The notes under the pieces were generated by a model that saw only the letters and a program-made list of their open reading frames with translations, was not told the DNA's origin and searched no databases. A DNA stretch of 64,000 nt, from NCBI RefSeq assembly GCF_039631355.1, contig NZ_JBDIVF010000001.1, forward strand, positions 968,787 through 1,032,786. The letters are read 5' to 3'. The position numbers were made by a program, and so were the translations under genes. Shown one piece after another: positions 49,851 to 57,470 of the stretch (its first letter is position 1; each line of letters begins with the position of its first letter). The DNA is from Uliginosibacterium paludis (lineage in GTDB: Bacteria > Pseudomonadota > Gammaproteobacteria > Burkholderiales > Rhodocyclaceae).

Positions 49851-51563
49851 ATGAGCGCCCGCACCCTCATGGTTCAAGGCTGCACTTCAGATGCCGGCAA
49901 GAGCACCGTGGTTGCGGCGATCTGCCGCTGGCTGGTGCGCCGGGGCGTGCGCGTCGCGCCCTTCAAGCCGCAGAACATGGCGCTGAATTCCGCCGTCACG
50001 GCTGACGGCGGCGAGATCGGCCGGGCGCAAGCCGCGCAGGCCATGGCCTGCCGCATTCAGCCTTCCACCGACATGAACCCGGTGCTGCTGAAACCCAATA
50101 CCGACGTCGGCGCGCAGGTGATCATCCAGGGCCATGCCATTGGCAACATGGATGCGCTCGATTACCACGCCTACAAGGCCACCGCGAAAGCCGCCGTGCT
50201 CGATTCCTTTAGCCGCCTGTGCAAGCAGTACGAGGCCGTAATCGTGGAAGGCGCCGGCTCGCCGGCCGAGATCAATCTGCGTGCGAATGACATCGCCAAC
50301 ATGGGCTTCGCCGAAGCCGTGGATTGCCCGGTGATCCTCGTCGCCGACATCGATCGTGGCGGTGTTTTCGCGCATCTGGTCGGCACGCTTGAACTGCTCT
50401 CTGAGTCTGAGCAGGCACGTGTGAAAGGCTTCGTGATCAACCGCTTCCGTGGCGATATCGCCTTGCTGCAGAGCGGACTGGACTGGCTGGAAGCGCGCAC
50501 CGGCAAGCCGGTGCTGGGCGTGCTGCCCTATCTGCACGGCCTGCAGCTGGAAGCGGAGGACGCAATTTCACCACCCCCGCTCCGGCAAGAAACGCCGGAG
50601 CGCCCCCCGAGGGGGCCGGAAAAGTCTTGGGGCGGCCCGGCGACTTTTCCGGATGCCCGCGATGTCGTTTCGCCCACGAGCGAAGGCCAGCGATTGCGCG
50701 TCGTGCTGCCGGTGACGCCGCGCATTTCGAACCACACAGATTTCGATGCATTGAGAATGCATCCGCAAGTCGATTTCCGTTTCATCGGGCCGGACGAAGC
50801 AAGTCAGGCTTCGGGCCGCCCCAAGCCTGACGCTACCCCCTCGGGGGGGGGGGTGGTCGCTTGCGGACACACCGGGGGCTCACATATCCCGAGTGCCGAC
50901 CTGATCATCCTGCCCGGCTCCAAAGCCGTGCGCGCCGACCTCGCCTTTCTGCGCCAGCAAGGCTGGGACGCCGCGATTGCCAAACACCTGCGCTACGGCG
51001 GCAAAGTGATCGGCATCTGCGGCGGCTTCCAGATGCTGGGCAAAGCCATCGCCGACCCTGAAGGACTTGAAGGCGCACCGGGCGTGGCAGACGGGCTGGG
51101 CTGGCTGGACATGCAGACCACGCTTGCGCCGCAGAAGCAATTGCGCAATGTGCAGGGCTCGTTGAGCCTGGGTAATGCGCCGGTACGCGGTTACGAAATC
51201 CATGCGGGAATCACGACCGGCCCGGCCCTCGAACACCCAGCCTGCCGCGTAGCCCGGATGGAGGCCGAGGGCCGGAATCCGGGAGCGGGCGCCGGAGCCC
51301 CCCCGGATTCCGCTACGCTGCATCCGGGCTACATTCCGGATGGTGCGATCTCGGCGGACAACCAGATCCTCGGCACCTACCTGCACGGCCTCTTCGACTC
51401 ACCCGCCGCCTGCGACGCGCTGCTCGCCTGGGCCGGCCTCGCGGAAGCGAAATCGCCGGACATTACCGCGCTGCGTGAAGCGAGCATCGAACGGCTGGCC
51501 GACACCGTCGAAGCGTTCATGGATACAGACAAGCTGAGGGCGATTCTGGAGGGCCGAGCGTGA
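49851..51563 (+). CDS. cobQ: Cobyric acid synthase with three internal repeat insertions
   Basis: 570 aa; family members are about 480-500 aa. N-terminal ATPase domain: MVQGCTSDAGKSTVVAAI with the P-loop, FKPQNMALNSAVT. GATase domain: PRISNHTDFDALRMHPQVDFRF, LPGSKAVRADL, Cys390 in GICGGFQMLG, His512 in TYLHGLFD. It amidates four side chains to give cobyric acid. Extra segments at about residues 241-280, 317-345 and 467-494 match no family block; each is encoded by palindromic or GC-tract repeats that keep the frame. Function may survive because all lie in loops. Confidence 0.92.
   Translation: MSARTLMVQGCTSDAGKSTVVAAICRWLVRRGVRVAPFKPQNMALNSAVTADGGEIGRAQAAQAMACRIQPSTDMNPVLLKPNTDVGAQVIIQGHAIGNMDALDYHAYKATAKAAVLDSFSRLCKQYEAVIVEGAGSPAEINLRANDIANMGFAEAVDCPVILVADIDRGGVFAHLVGTLELLSESEQARVKGFVINRFRGDIALLQSGLDWLEARTGKPVLGVLPYLHGLQLEAEDAISPPPLRQETPERPPRGPEKSWGGPATFPDARDVVSPTSEGQRLRVVLPVTPRISNHTDFDALRMHPQVDFRFIGPDEASQASGRPKPDATPSGGGVVACGHTGGSHIPSADLIILPGSKAVRADLAFLRQQGWDAAIAKHLRYGGKVIGICGGFQMLGKAIADPEGLEGAPGVADGLGWLDMQTTLAPQKQLRNVQGSLSLGNAPVRGYEIHAGITTGPALEHPACRVARMEAEGRNPGAGAGAPPDSATLHPGYIPDGAISADNQILGTYLHGLFDSPAACDALLAWAGLAEAKSPDITALREASIERLADTVEAFMDTDKLRAILEGRA
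50579..50655. repeat. Insertion-like hairpin repeat inside cobQ (first)
   Basis: GCTCCGGC/GCCGGAGC hairpin, then CCCCCCGAGGGGG and CCGGAAAAGTC...GACTTTTCCGG arms. Encodes about 40 residues rich in Pro, Arg and Gly between the two CobQ domains. Confidence 0.75.
50798..50880. repeat. Insertion-like GC-rich repeat inside cobQ (second), with G11 tract
   Basis: Contains CCCCCTC-GGGGGGGGGGG (G run 50843-50853) and a GCTTGCGGACACACCGGGGG tail. Encodes about 28 residues (ASQASGRPKPDATPSGGGVV and on) absent from other CobQ proteins. Confidence 0.75.
51249..51332. repeat. Palindromic repeat inside cobQ (third)
   Basis: GTAGCCCGGATG at the left end and CATCCGGGCTAC at the right, a perfect 12-bp inverted repeat, with inner CCGGAATCCGGG/CCCCGGATTCCG arms. 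The element is 84 bp, exactly 28 codons, so the frame is kept. Confidence 0.9.
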
Positions 51564-51580
51564 TGGCAGCGACGGTTTTC

Positions 51581-51694
51581 GTAGGGTGGGTTAGCGGCTT
51601 GCCGCGTAACCCGCCGGTCCATGAGTTTCCAGCCGCGCTGCGGCTGCATGCTGATTTACGACCGGCGCAGTTCGCTTCGCTCAGTGCGCCCTAC
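51581..51694. repeat. Cob-operon palindromic element, copy 2
   Basis: The left arm GTAGGGTGGGTTAGCGGCTT and CCGCGTAACCCGCCGGT match the family. The right end differs (GTTCGCTTCGCTCAGTGCGC then CCTAC), so this copy is a mosaic. Between cobQ and btuC. Confidence 0.8.
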
Positions 51695-51726
51695 GCCCCA
51701 CTCCTCACCCCTCACGCCTCGCTCGC

Positions 51727-52701
51727 ATGACCCTCAAACCGCCCCCCCTCACCCTCGCCCTGCTGCTCACCGCCCTCGCGGTGCCGGCCGCGTTCGCGCT
51801 GGGCCTGCTCTCGGGCTCGGCAGGCTGGGGCTGGCCGAGCGAGGAAATTTTCTGGCTGATCCGCCTGCCGCGCGTGCTCGCGGCCTTCGGCACCGGTGCC
51901 GCGCTGGCCCTGGCCGGCGCGCTGATCCAGCTGGTCACCCGCAACCCGCTCGGCGACCCGCATGTGCTGGGCGTCACCAGCGGTGCCTCGGTCGGCGCCC
52001 TGCTGATGCTGATGCTGGCGCCAGCCGGCCTGCTGCTCGCGCCCGAGCTGGGCGCCGTTCTCGGCGCACTGGCTGCCATGACATTGGTCTTCGCGCTGGC
52101 CTGGCGCAGCATGGGTCGCGGCCTCGCCCCCAGCGCCTCGCCCGGCACGGTGATCGTGCTGCTGGTGGGGGTGATGATCGGTGCGGCCTGCGGCGCGGCG
52201 GTGTCTTTCATGCTGGCGATGGCCAATGATCAGCAGCTGCGCAACATCGTGTTCTGGCTGCTTGGCGACCTGAATGGCGCAGCACTCTGGTGGCCGGTGT
52301 GGGCTGCTACGAGTCTCGCCCTGCTGCTGGCCTGGCCACGCGCGCAGGAGCTGGACTGGATCGCGCGTGGCGATGCCTGGGCGTGGACGCTGGGCGTGCC
52401 GGTCGCCAAGCGCCGCCGCCTCGCCATCTTCGCGGCCTGCCTCGCCACCGGCGCGGCCGTCGCCACCGCCGGCAGCATCGGTTTCGTGGGCCTCGTCGCG
52501 CCGCACATCGTGCGCCTCACCGGCCTGCGCGCAGCACGCGTGCTATTGCCTTTCTCGGCCGTATTCGGCGGCGTGTTTCTGGTGCTGGCCGACACGGTGG
52601 CGCGCACCGCGATCGCCCCCGCCCAGCTGCCGGTCGGCGTGATCTCGGCGGCCGTGGGCGTGCCGCTGTTCCTGATGCTGCTATTGCGGAGGCGGGCATG
52701 A
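51727..52701 (+). CDS. btuC: Vitamin B12 ABC transporter permease
   Basis: 324 aa, about ten membrane helices. FecCD-family motifs: RLPRVLAAFGTGAALALAGALIQ near residue 45, TRNPLGDPHVLGVTSGAS, and GFVGLVAPHIVRL near 255, the coupling region for the ATPase. It forms the inner-membrane channel for corrinoid uptake with BtuD and BtuF downstream. The stop overlaps the btuD start (ATGA). Confidence 0.9.
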   Translation: MTLKPPPLTLALLLTALAVPAAFALGLLSGSAGWGWPSEEIFWLIRLPRVLAAFGTGAALALAGALIQLVTRNPLGDPHVLGVTSGASVGALLMLMLAPAGLLLAPELGAVLGALAAMTLVFALAWRSMGRGLAPSASPGTVIVLLVGVMIGAACGAAVSFMLAMANDQQLRNIVFWLLGDLNGAALWWPVWAATSLALLLAWPRAQELDWIARGDAWAWTLGVPVAKRRRLAIFAACLATGAAVATAGSIGFVGLVAPHIVRLTGLRAARVLLPFSAVFGGVFLVLADTVARTAIAPAQLPVGVISAAVGVPLFLMLLLRRRA

Positions 52702-53483
52702 CCACGCTGACCCTGAACAAGCTCTGCCTGAACGCCGGCGGCCAGCCCGGGGGACGGCTGCTGATCGGCGAGCTCTCGCTGAACATGCAGGCAGGCGAGC
52801 GCTGGGTGCTGCTGGGGCCGAATGGCGCGGGCAAGTCGACCCTGATCCTTGCGCTCGCCGGACTGCTGCCACCCAATGCCGGCGGCATTCTGCTCGACAA
52901 CAAGCCGCTCGCGGCCTGGAGCGCTGCGGCGCTCGCCCGCCAGCGCGCCTGGTGCCCGCAGTTCTGGCTTGATCCGTTTCCCGTCAGTGCCTGGGAAACA
53001 GTGGCCTGCGCGCTGCTGGCGCTGCACCCCGAATTGGCTGCGGCCGAGATCGAAGCCCAGGCACGCACAGCGCTGGCCGATTTCGACGTCGGCCATCTGG
53101 CAGACACCGATGTGCGCCAGCTCTCCGGTGGCGAGCGTCAGCGCGTGGCGCTGGCCACCGCCTGTGCGCAAGGTGCGCCGCTCTTGTTGCTGGATGAGCC
53201 CAGCTCACATCTGGACTGGTCGCATCAGGCCCTGCTGCAGGCGCGGCTCAAGGCCTGGGCAGCAAAGGGCGGTACGGTACTGGTCGCCGTACATGACCTG
53301 AATCTCGCCTGGACGCTCGCCACCCACGCACTGCTGCTCGATGGCAAGGGCGGTGCAGTGCACGGCCCGCGTGAGGCGGTGCTGCGGGCCGACACATTGT
53401 CAGCGGCCTACGGCGTGCCGGTGAGCCTGCGCGAAGAGCATGACGCGAGATGGTTCCGCGTCGACCTGGAGAATTCCGTATGA
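52698..53483 (+). CDS. btuD: Vitamin B12 ABC transporter ATPase
   Basis: 261 aa. Walker A GPNGAGKS near residue 41, Q-loop in CPQFW near 77, signature LSGGERQR near 137, Walker B LLLLDEPSS near 156 and H-loop VAVHD near 196. Powers BtuC. Its stop overlaps the btuF start. Confidence 0.92.
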   Translation: MTTLTLNKLCLNAGGQPGGRLLIGELSLNMQAGERWVLLGPNGAGKSTLILALAGLLPPNAGGILLDNKPLAAWSAAALARQRAWCPQFWLDPFPVSAWETVACALLALHPELAAAEIEAQARTALADFDVGHLADTDVRQLSGGERQRVALATACAQGAPLLLLDEPSSHLDWSHQALLQARLKAWAAKGGTVLVAVHDLNLAWTLATHALLLDGKGGAVHGPREAVLRADTLSAAYGVPVSLREEHDARWFRVDLENSV

Positions 53484-54508
53484 ATATCTTGAAGCGGGTG
53501 ATGGTTTTCGCAGGGAGGGTGAGCGGCTTTTTGCGTAACCCACCGGTTGTAGGCTTGCGGCCGCAACGCGGCCGGAAACTGATGGATCGGCGGGTTACGG
53601 CCCTCGGCCTAACCCACCCTGCGGTCATTCTTTTCACGCTGTGTGCGAGTCTCGCCCACGCCGCTCCCATCACGGTGAAGGACGACGCCGGCCAGACGCT
53701 CACCTTGAAAGCCCCGGCGCAGCGCGTGATCGTGCTCGCCCCCAGTCTCACCGAGATGGTCTATGAAGCCGGTGGTGGAGAGCGCCTGGTGGGTGCCGTC
53801 GAATACAGTGATTTCCCGCCCGCTGCGCAGAAGCTGCCGCGCATCGGCAGCAACCAGAAACTGGATCTGGAGCGCATCGCGCAGCTCCGCCCCGATCTGG
53901 TGCTGGTGTGGTATCACGGCAACGCGCAGCGCGAAGTGGAACGTCTGCGCGCCCTGAAAATCCCGATGTTCTATCTGGAACCGCACGGCATCGCCGACAT
54001 CCCCGGCGCGCTGGAGCGCATTGGTCGCCTGCTCGGCACTGACGCCACCGCGAGTGCCGCCGCCACGCGCTTTCGCGCCCGCCACACGGCCTTGCAGCGC
54101 GAATACGCCGGCCGCGCGCCGCTGCGCGTGTTCTACCAGATCGCACAGAAGCCGCTGCTCACGATCAACGACCAGCAGATCATCTCGGACGTGATTCGCC
54201 TCTGCGGTGGCGTGAACGTGTTCGGCAAGGAGCCGGCATTGGTGCCGCATCTCTCCACCGAAAGCGTGGTCGCCGCCAATCCGGATGTCATCCTCACCGC
54301 GAAGATGGGCGGTGGTGGCGAAGACGCGCTGCGCGCGATGGACGAGCCCAGCCTCGCGGACTGGCTGAAGTTCGGCTCGCTCAGCGCGGTGAAGAACCGC
54401 CAGCTGTGGCTGATCCCCGGCGACCTCATCAGCCGCCACGGCCCGCGCATCCTCGATGGCGCGCAGGCGGCGTGCCATGCGCTGGACGACGCGCGGAGGA
54501 AACCATGA
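53480..54508 (+). CDS. btuF: Vitamin B12 substrate-binding protein with repeat-extended N terminus
   Basis: 342 aa. From about residue 62 the chain is a normal mature BtuF: APITVKDDAGQTLTLKAPAQ, VIVLAPSLTEMVYEAGG, IGSNQKLDLERIAQLRPDLVL and VFYQIAQKPLLTI. The ATG at 53480 overlaps the btuD stop, but about residues 11-46 are encoded by a copy of the cob-operon repeat. The signal core (AVILFTLCASLAHAA) follows that insert. The true start may therefore be downstream, or the signal is made with a long lead. GTG 53624-like alternatives in the signal region are not evident. Confidence 0.85.
   Translation: MNILKRVMVFAGRVSGFLRNPPVVGLRPQRGRKLMDRRVTALGLTHPAVILFTLCASLAHAAPITVKDDAGQTLTLKAPAQRVIVLAPSLTEMVYEAGGGERLVGAVEYSDFPPAAQKLPRIGSNQKLDLERIAQLRPDLVLVWYHGNAQREVERLRALKIPMFYLEPHGIADIPGALERIGRLLGTDATASAAATRFRARHTALQREYAGRAPLRVFYQIAQKPLLTINDQQIISDVIRLCGGVNVFGKEPALVPHLSTESVVAANPDVILTAKMGGGGEDALRAMDEPSLADWLKFGSLSAVKNRQLWLIPGDLISRHGPRILDGAQAACHALDDARRKP
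53510..53622. repeat. Cob-operon palindromic element, copy 3 (inside btuF)
   Basis: GCAGGGAGGGT at the left and ACCCACCCTGC at the right; inner CGTAACCCACCGG / CGGCGGGTTACG arms. Lies between the btuF start codon and its signal peptide code, keeping the frame open. Confidence 0.9.
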
Positions 54509-54519
54509 GGGCCGGAGGC

Positions 54520-54630
54520 GTAGGGCGGGTTAGCGGCTTGCCGCGTAACCCGCCGATCAATCAATTTCCGGCCGCAAAGCGGCCGCATACCCACAACCGG
54601 CGGGTTACGCCTGCGGCTAACCCACCCTAC
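54520..54630. repeat. Cob-operon palindromic element, copy 4
   Basis: GTAGGGCGGGTTAGCGGCTT at the left, GCGGCTAACCCACCCTAC at the right. Fills the gap between btuF and cobU. Confidence 0.9.
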
Positions 54631-54644
54631 GAAAGGCTCCCCGC

Positions 54645-55166
54645 ATGAGCGCCCACCTGATCCTCGGCGGCGCCCGCTCCGGCAAGAGCCGCTTCGCGCA
54701 GGGCATCGCCGAAGCGCATGCCGGTGACATCGAGCTGATCGTCACGGCCGAAATTCTTGACAAGGAAATGCGCGAACGCGTCGCCAAGCATCAGGCCGAA
54801 CGCCCGGCGCACTGGCACGTCACCGAGGCGCCGCTCGATCTGCCCGCAGCCGTCGCCCGCCTCGCCCAACCCGGCGCCTGCGTGCTGGTGGACTGCCTGA
54901 CCCTGTGGCTCTCCAACATCCTGTGCACGCAGCCGGACACACTGGAGCAGCGTGTGCAGGCGCTGGGCACGGCCATCCAGGCAGCGCAAGGCCAGTTACT
55001 GCTCGTCTCCAACGAAGTGGGCTGGAGCATCGTGCCGGAGAACAAGCTCGCCCGCCTTTTCCGCGACGAGCAAGGGCGGCTGAATCAGCGCGTCGCAGCG
55101 CTGTGCGACGAGGTCACGCTGGTCGCGGCCGGCCTGCCGCTGCGTCTCAAGGGAGGCGGCGTTTGA
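54645..55166 (+). CDS. cobU: Adenosylcobinamide kinase / guanylyltransferase
   Basis: 173 aa. P-loop GGARSGKS at residues 8-15, then RFAQGIAEAH; HQAERPAHW with the guanylated His region near 45-53; VDCLTLWLSN near 80 and VSNEVGWSIVPENKLARLFRD near 120. Phosphorylates adenosylcobinamide and attaches GMP. Its stop overlaps the next TTG start. Confidence 0.94.
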   Translation: MSAHLILGGARSGKSRFAQGIAEAHAGDIELIVTAEILDKEMRERVAKHQAERPAHWHVTEAPLDLPAAVARLAQPGACVLVDCLTLWLSNILCTQPDTLEQRVQALGTAIQAAQGQLLLVSNEVGWSIVPENKLARLFRDEQGRLNQRVAALCDEVTLVAAGLPLRLKGGGV

Positions 55167-56332
55167 AGCAGGAACTGCATACCGCACGGCTGCGGCTCTC
55201 ACTCGTCCAGATCGGGGACATGGCACAGCTGCTGGCCTATGAGCTGCGCAACCGGATCACTCATGCTGCGCACGGGCCGCAGCGCGCGGACGCCGACTTC
55301 ACCGAGGACGCCTGCTTCCGCAGGATCGAGGCCCAGCTGCGCGCGGCCCGGGCAGGCTCCGGCTACCGCTGGCTCATCCGGCTGAAGGATGAGCCGGGGC
55401 AGATCATCGGCCATGTCGCGATCACCTCGATCCAGCGCGAGGTACGTCACGCCGGCATGCTGGGCTACGGGCTCGACCTGGATCACACCGGTCGCGGGCT
55501 GATGACTGAAGCCGCCTCAGCCGCGATTCGCCATGCCTTCGAGCATCTGAACCTGCACCGGATCGAGGCCAACTACCGCCCCGACAATGCTGCCAGCGCC
55601 GGCGTGCTTGCCCGATTGGGATTCGAGCGAGAAGGCTTTGCGCGCCAGTACATCCGGCTCGACGGCGAATGGACCGATGTGGTGCTCAATGGGCTGTGCA
55701 ATCCAGCCTGGAAGGCGCCGCTTGCACTGCAGGTGACCGACGCACCCGACGCCTATCTCGCGCCTTGCGAAGTCATCGACTTCGAGCATCCCGCCATTCA
55801 GCACAAGGCCGCAGCACTCCGTGCTGCGCATGCTGATGTCCTGGAGCTCATTCAGGCCAGCTTCGAATTCGTGCGCGACCGCATTGCCCACAGCTGGGAT
55901 GCTCGCCAGGGGCCGGTGACGCTGAGGGCCTCCGAAGTCCTCGAAACCGGCTATGGCTACTGCTATGCCAAAAGCCATCTGCTCGCAGCGCTCCTGCGTG
56001 CCAATGGCATTCCTGCCGGACTGTGCTACCAGCGGCTCTCGGTGGGCGACACCGGCGCGCCCTACTGCCTGCACGGCCTGAACGCGGTGCTGCTGCCCGG
56101 CTTCGGCTGGTACCGGATCGATGCGCGCGGCAACAAGCCCGGCGTCGAAGCCGAGTTCGACCCGCCTCGCGAACGCCTTGCGTTCAAACTTCAGGATCCG
56201 CAGGAAACGGATTTTCCGCAGATCCACGCCCGCCCGCTGGCAGTGGTGACCTCCGCCCTTCGCGCCGCACCCGACATCTTCCGGCTGCACGATCAGCTGC
56301 CGGATCTTTCACCCGATTCAAACCCCGCCTGA
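55163..56332 (+). CDS. GNAT acetyltransferase fused to a transglutaminase-like protease domain
   Basis: 389 aa from TTG 55163, overlapping cobU. Residues 1 to about 180 are a RimJ/RimL-type GNAT domain (TARLRLSLVQ, GHVAITSIQ, GLMTEAASAAIRHAFEHL, IEANYRPDNAASAGVLARLGF, the acetyl-CoA region). Residues about 195-380 are a transglutaminase-like domain with the full triad: Cys267 (YGYCYAKSHLL), His304 (CLHGLNA) and Asp320 (RIDARG). The two are often separate proteins. A link to cobalamin work is only by position: it lies between cobU and cobT in the same operon. Confidence 0.85.
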   Translation: MKQELHTARLRLSLVQIGDMAQLLAYELRNRITHAAHGPQRADADFTEDACFRRIEAQLRAARAGSGYRWLIRLKDEPGQIIGHVAITSIQREVRHAGMLGYGLDLDHTGRGLMTEAASAAIRHAFEHLNLHRIEANYRPDNAASAGVLARLGFEREGFARQYIRLDGEWTDVVLNGLCNPAWKAPLALQVTDAPDAYLAPCEVIDFEHPAIQHKAAALRAAHADVLELIQASFEFVRDRIAHSWDARQGPVTLRASEVLETGYGYCYAKSHLLAALLRANGIPAGLCYQRLSVGDTGAPYCLHGLNAVLLPGFGWYRIDARGNKPGVEAEFDPPRERLAFKLQDPQETDFPQIHARPLAVVTSALRAAPDIFRLHDQLPDLSPDSNPA

Positions 56333-56338
56333 ACGACC

Positions 56339-57418
56339 ATGACGCTCTCATTCCACATTGCGCCCCTCTCGCGCGACCTCGCCCCCGCCCTGCAGCATCG
56401 CCTCGACACGCGCACCAAGCCGCTCGGCAGCCTTGGCCGCCTCGAAGCCATCGCACTGCAGGCCGGCCTGATCCAGCAGACGCTGACACCGCAGATCAGC
56501 GCAGCACGCATCGCCGTGTTCGCCGGTGACCACGGTGCCGCGAAGGCCGGCGTCGGTGCCTATCCGCAGGAGGTGACCGCGCAGATGGTGATGAACTTCC
56601 TCGCTGGTGGTGCTGCGATCAATGTGCTCTCGCGCCAGGCACAGCTGGCGGTGTCGGTGATCGACTGCGGCGTCGCAAGCGATGTTCCCGACACAAGCGG
56701 GCCGGGCGTGGAATATGTCATCGCCAAGCAGGGCTACGGCACGGCCAACTACCTGGAGCAGGCAGCCATGACGCCGGCGCAACGCGACGCCGCGATCGCC
56801 CGCGGAGCTGAGCTGGTACGCGGCTGGCAGGCGGCGGGCTGCAATGCCATCGGCTTCGGCGAGATGGGTATCGGCAACACCTCCACGGCCAGCCTGCTGA
56901 CCCATTTCATCACCGGTGCAGCACTTGACGATGTCATTGGCCGCGGCGCCGGGCTGGACGACGCCGGCCTCGCGCGCAAGCGCGGCTTGCTCGCCCGGGC
57001 CGCAGCGCGCGTCGCCGGCCGCCAGCTCGATGCGCTGGAAGCGCTGGCCGAGTTCGGCGGCTTCGAAGTTGCCACCATGGTTGGCGCCTGTCTGGCGGCG
57101 GCCGAAGCGCGCATGCTGATCGTGGTCGACGGATTCATCGTCACCAGCGCATTGCTGGTCGCCCACGCGATCAACCCGGCGGTGCTGGACTACTGCGTGT
57201 TCGCCCACGGCAGCGCCGAGCCGGGCCATGTCGCCCAGCTCAGGCACCTTGGCGCCGAGCCGCTGCTGCAACTGGGCATGCGCCTGGGCGAAGGCACGGG
57301 GGCGGCCAGCGCCTTCCCGCTGATCCGCGCCGCGCTGGCCTGCATGAACGAAATGGCGGGGTTTGAGGATGCGGGCGTAAGCGAAGCTTCTGCGGGAGTC
57401 GTGAGTGGGGAGTCGTGA
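56339..57418 (+). CDS. cobT: Nicotinate-nucleotide:dimethylbenzimidazole phosphoribosyltransferase
   Basis: 359 aa. TRTKPLGSLGRLEAIALQ near residue 22, VFAGDHGAAKAGVGAYPQEVT near 61, GFGEMGIGNTSTASLL near 178 and GDALDD-like GRGAGLDD near 203 are diagnostic; the Glu in late FAHGSAEPGH region is catalytic. It makes alpha-ribazole phosphate. The last six residues and the stop codon are encoded by GGGAGTC-type repeats (57394-57418), so the C terminus may vary between strains. Confidence 0.92.
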   Translation: MTLSFHIAPLSRDLAPALQHRLDTRTKPLGSLGRLEAIALQAGLIQQTLTPQISAARIAVFAGDHGAAKAGVGAYPQEVTAQMVMNFLAGGAAINVLSRQAQLAVSVIDCGVASDVPDTSGPGVEYVIAKQGYGTANYLEQAAMTPAQRDAAIARGAELVRGWQAAGCNAIGFGEMGIGNTSTASLLTHFITGAALDDVIGRGAGLDDAGLARKRGLLARAAARVAGRQLDALEALAEFGGFEVATMVGACLAAAEARMLIVVDGFIVTSALLVAHAINPAVLDYCVFAHGSAEPGHVAQLRHLGAEPLLQLGMRLGEGTGAASAFPLIRAALACMNEMAGFEDAGVSEASAGVVSGES

Positions 57419-57470
57419 GTCGCAACATCGGCCCGCATTCCCACTCCCGACTCACGACTCCCGACTCCCC
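57394..57470. repeat. Inverted GGGAGTC-type heptamer repeats across the cobT stop and cobS start
   Basis: Left arm GGGAGTCGTGAGTGGGGAGT (57394-57413) and on to 57422; right arm CCACTCCCGACTCACGACTC and on to CCCC at 57470. It leaves no normal ribosome site before the cobS GTG. Confidence 0.85.

Noticed and set aside
49714..54630. Insertion sequences in the cob operon
   Set aside because: The repeated elements are about 113 bp, have no transposase and no target-site duplication that I can see; REP-like palindromes explain them better.
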